Below, in pieces: positions 9,155 through 17,893 of a stretch of DNA of 64,000 nt (the first letter of the stretch is position 1; each line of letters begins with the position of its first letter). Both the position numbers and the translations under genes were made by a program. The DNA lies in contig VGCH01000001.1 of assembly GCA_016870115.1 (NCBI GenBank), positions 248,001 to 312,000 on the forward strand, given 5' to 3'. The stretch comes from Alphaproteobacteria bacterium (GTDB taxonomy: Bacteria > Pseudomonadota > Alphaproteobacteria > Reyranellales > Reyranellaceae). The notes under the pieces were generated by a model, which saw only the letters and a list, made by a program, of their open reading frames with translations, ran no database searches and was not told the origin of the DNA.

Positions 9155-9889
9155 ATGCTGCTGAAAGACCGGGTCTTGCTGGTCACCAATGTGACGCGCT
9201 TTTCCGGCCACGGGGTGACCGAACGGGCACTGGCCTGGGGGGCCACCGTGTTGGCGCACGATCCGGCCTTCGAGGCCCCAAGCGCCCGGCGCAAGTACGA
9301 AACGCAGTTCGCGGGTGCGCACGCGCTTTCGCCGGTCGAGCCGGAGGCGCTGGTCGCGCTGGCGCTGAAGCGCTACGGCCGAATCGATGCGCTCGTAAAC
9401 AACGACGCCTGGCCCGCGCTGCGCGCTCCGCTGGGCGAGGCGCGGATGCAAGACTATCGCGACGCGCTGGAAGCCATGGCCGTGGCGCCCTTCCGCATGA
9501 CCCAGCTGGTGGCGCCCGCCATGCGCGCCCGCAAGGCCGGGCGCATCGTGTTCGTGTCGTCGGCCGCACCGCTGCGCGGCATCGCCAACTATGCGCCCTA
9601 TGTATCAGCGCGCGCCGCCACGCTCGGCCTGGTGCAATCGCTCGCCAAGGAGCTGGGGCGCGACGGCGTGACGGTGAATGCGGTCGGCTCGAACTATGTC
9701 GAGAACCCCGAGTATTTCCCGCCGGCGCTGCTGGCCGACGCCGCGGCGATGAAGAAGATGACGGCGCAGATTCCGCTCGGCCGGCTCGGCAAAGCCTCCG
9801 AGCTGGCCTCGACCGTCTGTTTCCTCTGCTCCGAAGGCGCCGGCTTCGTCACCGGCCAGACCATCGCCCATGCCGGTGGCTGGGCCTGA
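9155..9889 (+). CDS. Putative halohydrin dehalogenase (SDR-related, NAD-independent)
   Basis: The 244-residue protein has the SDR fold, but the NAD(P)-binding glycine motif is replaced by the halohydrin dehalogenase signature T-x4-F-x-G (T11, F16, G18 in VTNVTRFSGHG). The catalytic triad follows S-x12-Y-x3-R (S136, Y149, R153), with Arg replacing the SDR lysine. From memory, HheC of Agrobacterium has the same triad at 132/145/149 and similar flanks (VTNVKHFGG, IGPNY versus VGSNY here). Such enzymes expel halide from vicinal haloalcohols to form epoxides. A GAGGA ribosome site lies about 6 bases before ATG. Actual activity is an inference from the motifs. Confidence 0.82.
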   Translation: MLLKDRVLLVTNVTRFSGHGVTERALAWGATVLAHDPAFEAPSARRKYETQFAGAHALSPVEPEALVALALKRYGRIDALVNNDAWPALRAPLGEARMQDYRDALEAMAVAPFRMTQLVAPAMRARKAGRIVFVSSAAPLRGIANYAPYVSARAATLGLVQSLAKELGRDGVTVNAVGSNYVENPEYFPPALLADAAAMKKMTAQIPLGRLGKASELASTVCFLCSEGAGFVTGQTIAHAGGWA

Positions 9890-9898
9890 CGCGGACCG

Positions 9899-10333
9899 TC
9901 ACCGCAGGATGATGACGGCGCGACGGAACTCAGGCTGGCGGACCTCGGGCTCATTCGGGATCTGCTGATTGAACTCACCCCACCCCTGGATGACCACGCT
10001 GTCGCCCGGCACGCCACGGTCCAGCAGCACGTCGTAGACCGCGCGCGCGTGGCGCAGCGAGGTGTCCATGCTCTGACGCACGTTGCCGATATCGTCGGCA
10101 TGTCCCCGCACGATCACGGCTCGGGGCCGCGCCTGCACGACGGCCGCCAGTGCCGCTTCGATGCTGGCCCGGCCTTCCGCGGGGATGGCGGCACTGCCGG
10201 GTTCAAAGAACACGGTGAACAGGCGGTCGGCGCGCGCGGCAGTTGCGGCCGGTGTGGGCGGGGGCGCATCCGCGCAAGCGGCGAGTCCTGCGACGGCGGC
10301 GAGAACGGCGACGGTGATCAAGCGACGCGGCAT
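9899..10333 (-). CDS. OmpA-family peptidoglycan-binding lipoprotein
   Basis: 144 residues with a lipoprotein signal (MPRRLITVAVLAAVAGLAAC, lipobox LAAC) and a C-terminal OmpA/MotB-like domain (FFEPGSAAIPAEGRASIEAA, VIVRGHADDIGN, HARAVYDVLLDRGV) that normally binds diaminopimelate-containing peptidoglycan. The start at 10333 is preceded by AGGGAG 9 bases upstream; the ATG three codons earlier sits inside that ribosome site. It is an outer-membrane tether in the periplasm. It converges on the dehalogenase-like gene. Confidence 0.85.
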   Translation of the reverse strand: MPRRLITVAVLAAVAGLAACADAPPPTPAATAARADRLFTVFFEPGSAAIPAEGRASIEAALAAVVQARPRAVIVRGHADDIGNVRQSMDTSLRHARAVYDVLLDRGVPGDSVVIQGWGEFNQQIPNEPEVRQPEFRRAVIILR

Positions 10334-10422
10334 TGGAATCATCTCCCTGAAGCGCGCCAAGATTTCCTGCACTACGGACGCGCCGCAAGCCCATCGAGGG
10401 TGCGGCTTGATCTGGATCGCCA

Positions 10423-11703
10423 CTATCGCGCCTCGGCGTCGCGAATCCTCTCCTCCAGCTGCGCGCGCAGCGCCGAGTCGGCCGGCAGGCGCTGCACCAG
10501 CCGCTTCCAGCGCGCGGCGGCGGCGCTCTTGTCTCCCGCCGCAAAGGACGCCGCGCCCAGATAGAACAGCGCCACCGGATTGTCAGGCTGTGCCGCCTCC
10601 AGCTTGGTCAGGACCGCCACGGCCTCAGGCGACGGCGGCTGGCCGGGCTGCAGGCGCCGAATGTGGGTTTCGGCCCACTCGGCGAGTTGAGCGGCGTCCA
10701 GCGGTGCCAGCGCGTCGGCGCGCCCGAAAGCCTCGCCCGCCTTGGCACCATCGCCCAGAACGCGCCAGGCGTTGGCGAGGCGCAACCAGCCCGCACGGTC
10801 CTGCGGATTGTCCTGCAGACGCGCGGCCAGTCCCTCCACCATGCCGCGGATCGCCTGCTCCCGCTGCTCCGGGTTGAGGCCGGCCATCGCCTCCATCGCC
10901 TCGCGCGATGGCTGGGGCATGCCGCTGGCCGGTGGCGGCGCGCGACGGTCCGGCTTCAGCTCGGCGAGGTTAAGGCGTGCCTGTCGCGCGACGCGCTCGA
11001 TCTCGGCGCGCAGGAAGGCCAGCCACGGCGCGCCCTCGGGCGAGCGCGCCTCCAGATCGAGCCACCGCGTCACACCGGCGCGAGCATCGCCGGCCTGCAC
11101 CTCGTGCAGCCCGAGAAAGTAGGCCGCACGCGCGTCGGTGGGCACCCGCTCGAGCGCCCGCCGCAGCAGGGCGACCGCCTCGGGGATCACCGTTCCGTCG
11201 GACTCGCGGGTGAGCGCCTCCCCCAACTGAGACATCAGGTCGGGGTCGTCGGGCTGGCTCGCGAGCTGGCGGCGCAGCTCGAAGCTGGTGGGCGCGCGCT
11301 CGGTCTCGGTCGCCGGGCCGCGCTCGCGCGCCTCGAACGGCATCGACGGCACGCCCGGCCGTCCGATCTCGAGATAGACGCCCAGCGCCAACACGGGAAT
11401 GGCAAGCGCGAGCACCGGCGGCAGAATTTTGCGCCACCCCGTTGTGACCTCGATCGACGGTGCCGCCCGTGCGGCGTCCGCCGCCGCGAGAATGCGCCGC
11501 TCGATCTCGACACGGCCGGCTTCGGCGTCCGCGTCACCGACCCGGCGCGCCGCGCGCTCGCGCTCCAGCTCGGTGAGCTGATCGCGATAGATCGCGAGGT
11601 CGTGGTCCAGCCGGTCGCCGACCGCAAGTTTCTGGCGCAGCAGCGGCACCATCAGCGCGCCGACTGTCGCCGTCGTCATCAAGGCGAGCAGGAACTCGAG
11701 CAT
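10423..11703 (-). CDS. ccmI: Cytochrome c biogenesis protein CcmI (CycH)
   Basis: A 426-residue apocytochrome c chaperone with two TM helices (MLEFLLALMTTATVGALMV and ILPPVLALAIPVLALGVYL) joined by a cytoplasmic loop with a coiled-coil (DQLTELERERAARRV), followed by a periplasmic TPR domain (for example ALFYLGAASFAAGDKSAAAARW). It presents apocytochrome to the CcmF/H ligation complex. It is the last gene of the ccm operon and begins 5 bases after a small membrane-protein gene. Confidence 0.93.
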   Translation of the reverse strand: MLEFLLALMTTATVGALMVPLLRQKLAVGDRLDHDLAIYRDQLTELERERAARRVGDADAEAGRVEIERRILAAADAARAAPSIEVTTGWRKILPPVLALAIPVLALGVYLEIGRPGVPSMPFEARERGPATETERAPTSFELRRQLASQPDDPDLMSQLGEALTRESDGTVIPEAVALLRRALERVPTDARAAYFLGLHEVQAGDARAGVTRWLDLEARSPEGAPWLAFLRAEIERVARQARLNLAELKPDRRAPPPASGMPQPSREAMEAMAGLNPEQREQAIRGMVEGLAARLQDNPQDRAGWLRLANAWRVLGDGAKAGEAFGRADALAPLDAAQLAEWAETHIRRLQPGQPPSPEAVAVLTKLEAAQPDNPVALFYLGAASFAAGDKSAAAARWKRLVQRLPADSALRAQLEERIRDAEAR

Positions 11704-11708
11704 GGCGC

Positions 11709-11972
11709 TCAGCTCCCGTCGCCACTTCCGGCGGAAGGCCCAGCTCCGTCGCCATTGCTTCCGGCTCCGTACGCGCCGGCGGCGGCGTCGCGGCTCGGCT
11801 TCTCAGGCAGGCGATAGCCGGGTGGCAACAGGGGCGCGTCGTCACCCCTGGCTTCCGCCGGAGGCGCGGCCGGGACGACGGCCGGCACCGGCGGATCCGC
11901 CCTACGCCGCAGGACCAGGCCCACGATCACGGCGAGCGTCGCTATTCCGGCGAAGAGTGCAAGAATTCCCAT
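11709..11972 (-). CDS. Small single-TM protein inside the ccm operon
   Basis: 87 residues: one N-terminal TM helix (MGILALFAGIATLAVIVGLVL) followed by RRR, suggesting N-out/C-in topology. A Pro/Ala-rich tail follows, with the short motif LLPPGYRLPEKPSR. It starts 5 bases after ccmH and ends 5 bases before ccmI, so it is clearly part of the operon. I do not recognise the family. The position suggests an accessory of the ligation module or a membrane partner of CcmI. Confidence 0.7.
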   Translation of the reverse strand: MGILALFAGIATLAVIVGLVLRRRADPPVPAVVPAAPPAEARGDDAPLLPPGYRLPEKPSRDAAAGAYGAGSNGDGAGPSAGSGDGS

Positions 11973-11977
11973 GACGC

Positions 11978-12463
11978 TCAACGTTCCGGTGCAGGGTCGC
12001 GGCCGCTCGCGAGCAGGCTCGCCACGCGCTGGCGTTCGGCGTCGCTCAGAACGGGCGCGGCCGGCGCCGGGCTGCGCGCGCGACGTCGCGCCGCCACGAA
12101 TAGCGCCACCGCCGCGACGGCGAGCACCGCTGGCGCGCCCAGCCACAGCGCCCAGGTGCCGGCCTTGAACGGCGGCTTCAGCAGCACATAGTCGCCATAG
12201 CGCGCGACCATGAAGGCGTAGACCGCCGGATCGCTGTCGCCCGCCACCAGACGCTCGCGCACGGCGCGGCGCATGTCGCGGGCGACCTCGGCCGTCGAGT
12301 CGTCGATCGCCTGGTTCTGGCAGACGACGCACCGCAAGGTTCGGCCGATCGCGCGCGCGCGCACCTCAAGCGCGGGATCCGTCAGGATTTCAGACGGCTC
12401 GGTGGCCAGCGCCGCCGGTGCGGCCAGCGCCGCGGCGGCCGCGAGAAGCGCCCGCCGTCTCAC
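11978..12463 (-). CDS. ccmH: Cytochrome c maturation thiol-redox protein CcmH (CycL)
   Basis: 161 residues: a signal peptide, the redox motif LRCVVCQNQ (CxxC) in a three-helix periplasmic domain, and a C-terminal TM helix (GTWALWLGAPAVLAVAAVALFV). It reduces or holds the haem-binding cysteines of apocytochrome c for ligation. It overlaps ccmG by 4 bases. The length matches the short CcmH/CycL form, with CcmI encoded separately. Confidence 0.94.
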   Translation of the reverse strand: MRRRALLAAAAALAAPAALATEPSEILTDPALEVRARAIGRTLRCVVCQNQAIDDSTAEVARDMRRAVRERLVAGDSDPAVYAFMVARYGDYVLLKPPFKAGTWALWLGAPAVLAVAAVALFVAARRRARSPAPAAPVLSDAERQRVASLLASGRDPAPER

Positions 12464-12996
12464 GATCCCGCCTTCAGCGCCGGCAGGATCGAGTCCTTCA
12501 CGTCGCGCTCCGAGATCGGTCCCCGGAAGTGCAGGCGCACGATGCCCCGGGCGTCGATCACATAGGTTTCAGGTACGCCCGACAGGCCCCAGTCGATCGC
12601 GATCTTGCCGTCGGGATCGAGGCCCGCGTGCTTGTAGGGGTCGCCCAGCCTCTTCAGGAAGGCGAGCGCGTCGGCGGGCTTGTTCTTGTAGGCAATGCCG
12701 ACGACCGTCGCGCCCTCGCGCTCGGCAAGCCGCATCAGGATCGGATGCTCAAGCTGGCAGGGCGCGCACCAGCTCGCGAAGAAGTTCACCACGACGGGAC
12801 GCCCGCGCAGACTGGCGTCGGTGACCGCCGTCTCGCCTTCGCGCAGTGGCGCCGCGTTCAGCGTTGGCGCAGGCCGTCCCACCAGCGCCGAGCCGATGGA
12901 AGCAGGGTTGCGATCCGAGGTCAGCGACCACGCGAAGAAACCCGCGACGATGCCAAGCGTCGCGAGCGGCAGGAGATAGAGCCAGCGCGTGCTCAT
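12460..12996 (-). CDS. ccmG: Thiol:disulfide interchange protein CcmG (DsbE)
   Basis: A 178-residue membrane-anchored thioredoxin. It has an N-terminal TM (LYLLPLATLGIVAGFFAWSL), an active site FFASWCAPCQLEHP, the CcmG acidic insert and the cis-Pro loop GVPETYVID. It keeps CcmH and apocytochrome thiols reduced in the periplasm. The start overlaps the ccmF stop by 4 bases. Confidence 0.95.
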   Translation of the reverse strand: MSTRWLYLLPLATLGIVAGFFAWSLTSDRNPASIGSALVGRPAPTLNAAPLREGETAVTDASLRGRPVVVNFFASWCAPCQLEHPILMRLAEREGATVVGIAYKNKPADALAFLKRLGDPYKHAGLDPDGKIAIDWGLSGVPETYVIDARGIVRLHFRGPISERDVKDSILPALKAGS

Positions 12997-14969
12997 TCGG
13001 CAGGCTGGGCGGCGGGCGGCAGGACGGTGCGGCGGCGCGACGGCGCACCGACCCGCAGCCGTCGGTCGGTAAGCGACACGAACCCGCCCAGCGCGCAGAA
13101 CGCGGCCCCAAGCCAGATCCAGGGCGCCAGCGGATTGAAGTAGAGCCGCACGACCCAGGCGCCCTGCCCATCGCTCTCGCCCAGCGTGGCATAGAGATCG
13201 CGCACAAGGTTGGTCTGGATCGCCGTCTCGGCGATGAGGCGGCGCTGGACCGTGAACAGGCGGCGCTCCGGCCGCAGTGTCGTGAATGGCGCGCCGCCGC
13301 GCGTGACCTCGAGCGTCGCCCGCTCGGCGATCCAGTTGGGACCCGGGACCTCCTCGACGCCGCGCAAGGTGAACTCGTAGCCGGCAAAGGACATGCGGTC
13401 GCCGTGCTTCATCGCCCGCATCGCCTCAAGGTTCCAGGCACCGGCGCCAACGCATCCGAGAACGACGACGCCAAGGCCGGCGTGTGCGATCGACATGCCG
13501 ATGAAGGCGCGCGGCAGTCGACGCAGGCGCTGCATCGCTCCGGCGCCGCCGGCGACGCGATCCAGCGCGCCCGCCAGCGTGCCGAGGATCAGCCACACGC
13601 CAAAGCCGAAGGCGATCGCGGCCAGCGTCGAACGGCCGTCGATCGCAAAGGCTGCGATCAGCGCCGCCGCCACCGAGACCGCGAAGGCAATCTGCAAACG
13701 CCTGAGCGCCGGCCAGAGATCGGAGCGCTTCCAGGAGAGGAATGGGCCGACGCAGAGGGCCGCGAACAGGGGTGCGCAGATCGGCACGAAGGTGGCGTTG
13801 AAGAAGGGCGGGCCAACCGAGACTTTCTCTCCGGTGAGCAGATCGAGGAACAGCGGATAGAGCGTGCCAAGCAGCACCGCGACCGCGAGCGTGCTCAGCA
13901 ACAGGTTGTTCAGGATCAGCCCGCCCTCGCGGCTCACCGGCTGGAACAATCCGCCCGGCTTCAGCGCCGGCGCCCGCCAGGCATAGAGGCCGAGCCCGCC
14001 GCCGGTGACGGCGAGCAGGAACGCAAGGATATAGAGGCCGCGCGCGGGATCCTGCGCGAAGGCATGAACCGAGGTGAGCACGCCGGAGCGCACCAGGAAC
14101 GTGCCCAGCAACGAGAGCGAGAAGGCGAGAATGGCGAGCAGCACCGTCCAGCTCTTCAGCGCGTCGCGCTTCTCGACCACGATCGCCGAATGCAGCAGCG
14201 CGGTGCCGGCGAGCCACGGCATCAGCGACGCGTTCTCGACCGGATCCCAGAACCAGAAGCCGCCCCAGCCGAGGATGTAGTAGGCCCACCAGCTGCCGAG
14301 TGCGATGCCGAGCGTGAGGAAACACCAGGCGGCGAGCGTCCAGGGCCTGACCCAGCGTGCCCAGGCGGCATCGACGCGGCCCTCGATCAGCGCGGCGACG
14401 GCGAAGGCATAGGCGACCGAGAAGCCGACATAGCCGAGATAGAGCAGGGGCGGATGGAAGGCGAGGCCGGGGTCCTGCAGCAGCGGATTGAGCCCGTTGC
14501 CGTCGGCCGGCGGGGGAAACACGCGCTCGAACGGATTGGATGTGAACAGCAGGAATGCGAGGAAGCCGACGCCCAGCAACGCCTGAATGGCGAGCACGCG
14601 GGCGCGCAGCGTCTCGGGCAGGTTCTCGCCAAACGCCGCGACCGCCGCGCCGAACAGCGCGAGAATCAGCGTCCAGAGCAGCATCGAGCCTTCGTGGTTG
14701 CCCCAGACGCCGGTGAATTTGTAGAGCATCGGCTTGGCCGAGTGCGAATTGGCGACGACGTTGGCGACCGTGAAGTCCGACGTCAGGTAGGCATGCGTCA
14801 GCGCGGCGAAGGCGACGCCGACCAGCGCGAGCTGGGCGAGCGCCGCCATCCGTCCAAGCGCCATTAGGGCCGGTTCGCCGCGCGCCGCGCCATAGAGCGG
14901 CACGGTGCCCTGCACCAGCGCGACGCAGAGTGCGAGGATCAGCGCGAAGTGGCCGAGTTCGGGGATCAC
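12993..14969 (-). CDS. ccmF: Cytochrome c haem lyase subunit CcmF
   Basis: A 658-residue polytopic membrane protein with about 14-15 TM segments. The tryptophan-rich haem-handling WWD signature is present as [19 protein letters not shown], with flanking His residues. It takes haem from CcmE and, with CcmH and CcmI, attaches it to the CxxCH cysteines of apocytochromes in the periplasm. The length agrees with the family. It overlaps both neighbours by 4 bases. Confidence 0.96.
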   Translation of the reverse strand: MIPELGHFALILALCVALVQGTVPLYGAARGEPALMALGRMAALAQLALVGVAFAALTHAYLTSDFTVANVVANSHSAKPMLYKFTGVWGNHEGSMLLWTLILALFGAAVAAFGENLPETLRARVLAIQALLGVGFLAFLLFTSNPFERVFPPPADGNGLNPLLQDPGLAFHPPLLYLGYVGFSVAYAFAVAALIEGRVDAAWARWVRPWTLAAWCFLTLGIALGSWWAYYILGWGGFWFWDPVENASLMPWLAGTALLHSAIVVEKRDALKSWTVLLAILAFSLSLLGTFLVRSGVLTSVHAFAQDPARGLYILAFLLAVTGGGLGLYAWRAPALKPGGLFQPVSREGGLILNNLLLSTLAVAVLLGTLYPLFLDLLTGEKVSVGPPFFNATFVPICAPLFAALCVGPFLSWKRSDLWPALRRLQIAFAVSVAAALIAAFAIDGRSTLAAIAFGFGVWLILGTLAGALDRVAGGAGAMQRLRRLPRAFIGMSIAHAGLGVVVLGCVGAGAWNLEAMRAMKHGDRMSFAGYEFTLRGVEEVPGPNWIAERATLEVTRGGAPFTTLRPERRLFTVQRRLIAETAIQTNLVRDLYATLGESDGQGAWVVRLYFNPLAPWIWLGAAFCALGGFVSLTDRRLRVGAPSRRRTVLPPAAQPAE

Positions 14970-15412
14970 TTCTTCGCCCCGTCGCGCCAGTGGCCGGCGT
15001 CCTTCAGCGCCTTGGCGACCTCCGGCGGCATATAGGTCTCGTCGTGCTTGGCCAGTACCTCGCGGGCCAGGAAGACGCCGCCGGCGCTCAGCGATCCCTC
15101 GGTCACCACGCCCTGTCCCTCGCGAAAGAGATCAGGCAGCAAGCCGCGATAGACGACCTCGATCGAGCGGCGCGTATCGGTCACGCGAAAGCGCGTGACC
15201 TGACCCTGGTCTTCCTTGGTGACACTGCCCGGTTCGACAAGGCCGCCCAGACGGAAGCGTCGATCCGGCGGCAAACTCTTCTCGGCGACCTGCGTCGGCG
15301 AATAGAAGAACACCAGATTGTCAGACAGCGACACCAGCACCAGCGCGAGCGCGGCGCCAAGCACGCCCATTGATCCCAGCAACAGCCACAGGCGTTTGCG
15401 CTTCGGTGTCAT
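14966..15412 (-). CDS. ccmE: Cytochrome c-type haem chaperone CcmE
   Basis: A 148-residue periplasmic haem shuttle anchored by one N-terminal TM ([20 protein letters not shown]). It has an OB-fold ([30 protein letters not shown]) and the haem-binding motif [11 protein letters not shown], in which H123 is the expected covalent haem ligand. It passes haem from the CcmABCD release complex to CcmF. The start overlaps the ccmD stop (ATGA). Confidence 0.96.
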   Translation of the reverse strand: MTPKRKRLWLLLGSMGVLGAALALVLVSLSDNLVFFYSPTQVAEKSLPPDRRFRLGGLVEPGSVTKEDQGQVTRFRVTDTRRSIEVVYRGLLPDLFREGQGVVTEGSLSAGGVFLAREVLAKHDETYMPPEVAKALKDAGHWRDGAKK

Positions 15413-15567
15413 CGCCGCCGCTCCAGCCCGCGCGCCTCGATCTCACGGCGCAGCCGGCGACGATCGGCCAGCGACCACACCGTCAGACCGCCCAGCAGCA
15501 CGACCGCGACGGCATAGGAGCCCCAGACGAAGAAGGCGTGCCCACCCATGGCGAGATAGCCGCTCAT
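15409..15567 (-). CDS. ccmD: Haem exporter protein CcmD
   Basis: A 52-residue gene read directly from the minus strand. It begins [18 protein letters not shown], continues with one TM helix and ends in a basic cytoplasmic tail ([20 protein letters not shown]). The length, single TM and position between ccmC and ccmE are characteristic of CcmD, which stabilises the CcmABC-CcmE complex. It overlaps ccmC and ccmE by 4 bases at each end. Confidence 0.93.
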   Translation of the reverse strand: MSGYLAMGGHAFFVWGSYAVAVVLLGGLTVWSLADRRRLRREIEARGLERRR

Positions 15568-16304
15568 GACGGCCGCTCCGCGAGCTCCAGCCGGCGGCGG
15601 TCAATCTCGCTATCGGTGCGCATCAACACGAGCGCCACGAACAGCAGCAGTAGTGCGGCCGCCATCGCCAACAGCGGCCACAGGATCGTGGGGTGGATCG
15701 TCGGGCCGCCGATCTTCACCACCGAAGCTGGCTGGTGGAGCGTATGCCACCAGTCGACCGAGAACTTGATGACCGGCACGTTCACGACACCGACCAGCGC
15801 GAGGATGGCGGCCGCGCGGTCGCCGCGATCGGGATTGTCGTAGGCGCGGGTGAGCGCGATGTGGCCGAGATAGAGGAAGAACAGCAGCAGCATCGAGGTG
15901 AGCCGCGCGTCCCACACCCACCAGGCGCCCCACATGGGTTTGCCCCAGAGCGATCCCGTCAGCAGGCAGATCGCGGCAAAGCAGGCGCCGACCGGTGCCG
16001 CCGCGCGTGCCATCAGTGCGGCCAGCGGATGCCGCCAGACCAGCAGCGACGCACCGAGCCCCGCGAGCAGCGCGTAGCCTGCCATCGACAGCCACGCCGA
16101 CGGGACATGCACGAACATGATCCGAACCGTGTGGCCCTGCTGATAGTCGACCGGCGCCGTCACCAGTGCGAGCCACAGCCCGCCCGCGAGCGACGCCGCG
16201 GTGACGAGCCAAAGAGCCGGCAACACCCGCGCCACGAAGCGGCGGAAACGAGCCGGGTTCGCGAGGAAATGGAGATTGGCGGCGGGCCGCGACATGGCGG
16301 GCAT
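15564..16304 (-). CDS. ccmC: Haem transporter subunit CcmC
   Basis: A 246-residue protein with six TM segments. It carries the WWD domain (GAWWVWDARLTSMLLLFFLY) and conserved periplasmic histidines (MFVHVPSAWLSM before it), which hold haem for transfer to CcmE. The start may be 16304 or the ATG three codons later. It lies 5 bases after the ccmB stop and overlaps ccmD. Confidence 0.95.
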   Translation of the reverse strand: MPAMSRPAANLHFLANPARFRRFVARVLPALWLVTAASLAGGLWLALVTAPVDYQQGHTVRIMFVHVPSAWLSMAGYALLAGLGASLLVWRHPLAALMARAAAPVGACFAAICLLTGSLWGKPMWGAWWVWDARLTSMLLLFFLYLGHIALTRAYDNPDRGDRAAAILALVGVVNVPVIKFSVDWWHTLHQPASVVKIGGPTIHPTILWPLLAMAAALLLLFVALVLMRTDSEIDRRRLELAERPS

Positions 16305-16309
16305 CCTCC

Positions 16310-16975
16310 CTATTCCCCGGCCTGGCGCAAGGCGGCCGCGATGGCCCAGGGCACCGTCGCCAGCGCCATTAGCGCGAGTGCGGCCAAGAGCCCCAGGTGA
16401 GTCGCCAATCCCTCACCGGTCGTCGCGGCTTCGACCGCGCCCGCCCCGAATATCAGCGTCGGCACGCAAAGCGGCAGCGCCAACAGCGCCATCAGGGCGC
16501 CGCCTCGCCGCGCGCCCAGCGTCAGGGCCGCCGCCAGCGCGCCGATCAACGAAAGTGTGGGCGTGCCGAGCAGGAGCCCCAGACAGAGGGCGGCGATCCC
16601 CGCGCCGTCCAAATCGAACGCCACTCCGAGTAGGGGCGCCAACAGGGCAAGCGGCAAACCGGTCGTCAGCCAATGCGCGACGCATTTCGCGACTGCGGCC
16701 ATCTCGAGGGGAAACGGGGCGGCCAGGAGCAGATCGAGCGCACCATCCTCGAAATCAGCCAGGAACAACCGGTCGAGCGACAGCAGCGCGGCAAAGAGCG
16801 CGGCGCACCACAACACGCCACCCGCGATGCGCTGCAGCAGGTTCGTTTCCGGCCCGATGCCGAGCGGAAAGAGAACGCACGCGATAGCAAAGAACGCCAA
16901 CACCATGCCGAGATCACCGGGGCGCCGCCAGACGAGCCGCAGGTCGCGCGCGATCAGAGCCAGAAACCGGCTCAT
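16310..16975 (-). CDS. ccmB: Haem exporter permease CcmB
   Basis: A 221-residue membrane protein with six predicted helices (for example DLGMVLAFFAIACVLFPLGIG and GLLAALALMALATVPWAIAAAL). It pairs with the ATPase CcmA in the complex that releases holo-CcmE. The start overlaps the ccmA stop by 4 bases. Confidence 0.94.
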   Translation of the reverse strand: MSRFLALIARDLRLVWRRPGDLGMVLAFFAIACVLFPLGIGPETNLLQRIAGGVLWCAALFAALLSLDRLFLADFEDGALDLLLAAPFPLEMAAVAKCVAHWLTTGLPLALLAPLLGVAFDLDGAGIAALCLGLLLGTPTLSLIGALAAALTLGARRGGALMALLALPLCVPTLIFGAGAVEAATTGEGLATHLGLLAALALMALATVPWAIAAALRQAGE

Positions 16976-17598
16976 GGCGCGGCGAGCTCCAACCGGCGCG
17001 CGTTCGGCAGATCGAGCGGCGTGTGGGTTGCCACGATCGCTAAGCCACCCGCCTCGGCGTGATGGGTGAGAGCTGCGGTAAGCTCGGCCTGCGCCGCGCT
17101 GTCGAGCGCGTTCAATGGCTCATCGAGCAACCAGACCGGCGCGCCGGCCAGCGCGACCCGTGCCAGCGCCACCCGCCGGCGCTGGCCTGCGCTCAGGCTG
17201 CGCACCGGCCGATCGACCGCAGCCGCCATGCCGAAGCGCTCCAGCGCCTCGACGATGGCCGCGCGAGAGGGCGCGACGCCGCACTGCAGATGGATCGCCG
17301 CGGCGATGTTCTCGCCGGCCGCAAGATCGCCCTTTAGCCCGTCGAGATGGCCGAGCCACGCGACATCGCGGCGCCAGCCGTCGGGATCCTCGCTCACTGG
17401 CCGATCGCGCCAGGTGATCGTGCCGCTTTCGGCCGGGACGAACAGCGCGAGCGCGCGCAACAGGGTCGTCTTGCCGCTGCCGTTGCGACCCGACAGCAGG
17501 AGCGTCTCGCCTCCCGCCAGTGCGAATGACAGCCCCTCCACCACGCGACGCATGCCGCGGCGGCAGCTCAGCGCATCGACGCGAAGGACTGGAGCCAT
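16972..17598 (-). CDS. ccmA: Haem exporter ATP-binding protein CcmA
   Basis: A 208-residue ABC ATPase. Walker A is SGRNGSGKTTLLR, the signature is LSAGQRRRVALARVAL, Walker B is VWLLDEPLNALD and the switch His lies in IVATHTPLD. It hydrolyses ATP to release haem-loaded CcmE from CcmCD. It is the first gene of the ccm operon; a terminator-like hairpin ends only about 21 bases upstream of its start. Confidence 0.95.
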   Translation of the reverse strand: MAPVLRVDALSCRRGMRRVVEGLSFALAGGETLLLSGRNGSGKTTLLRALALFVPAESGTITWRDRPVSEDPDGWRRDVAWLGHLDGLKGDLAAGENIAAAIHLQCGVAPSRAAIVEALERFGMAAAVDRPVRSLSAGQRRRVALARVALAGAPVWLLDEPLNALDSAAQAELTAALTHHAEAGGLAIVATHTPLDLPNARRLELAAP

Positions 17599-17893
17599 CG
17601 CGCCGTCCTAGCACGCTGGAAAAGAAAAAGGCCGCCCTCTCGGGGGAGACGTGAGAGGACGGCCAAAGTGCCTCCGAAGAGGCTGAACGTGGCTTTGGGG
17701 GACCACGTTCGGGGGGAGATACGATGATGAAAATGGGAGCCGCCCATGGCGATCGCTAGACCCAATTGGGGCGGAACTGTGGAATCTGCGGTGGCGCCGA
17801 AACTTGTTGAACGGCCAATCCGCAAGCGCAATCAGGCAGTTGCAGAACGCTTCTGAAATCGGGCCGCAACGTCACACGAGAACGTGAGTGCGA
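17599..17893 (-). other. Structured intergenic/leader region before ccmA
   Basis: 295 bases between the racemase-like gene and ccmA, both on the minus strand. It holds a strong hairpin with a following T-tract on the minus strand (separate entry), a small CCTC-CGAA-GAGG hairpin at 17671-17682 and a 7-bp stem AACGTGG/CCACGTT at 17686-17709. On the plus strand GGGGGGAG precedes an 11-codon frame (17723-17758, starting MMKMGAAHG). It could be a terminator plus a very short ccm promoter, or an attenuating leader of the ccm operon. Confidence 0.55.
17619..17664 (-). terminator. Rho-independent terminator-like hairpin upstream of ccmA
   Basis: A 12-bp stem pairs 17630-17641 with 17653-17664 (one G-U pair) around an 11-base loop. 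On the minus strand it is followed by TTTTTCTTTT. It would end transcripts coming from the racemase/oligopeptide gene cluster, or act as an attenuator within the ccm leader because ccmA starts about 21 bases later. Confidence 0.75.

Noticed and set aside
12846-14867. 673-codon plus-strand frame opposite ccmF
   Set aside because: Highly charged Glu/Arg/Gln-rich translation without motifs, exactly opposite a complete ccmF.
17568-17831. 87-codon minus-strand frame covering the ccm leader
   Set aside because: It runs through the terminator hairpin and past the ccmA start, has no ribosome site and shows no recognisable domain.
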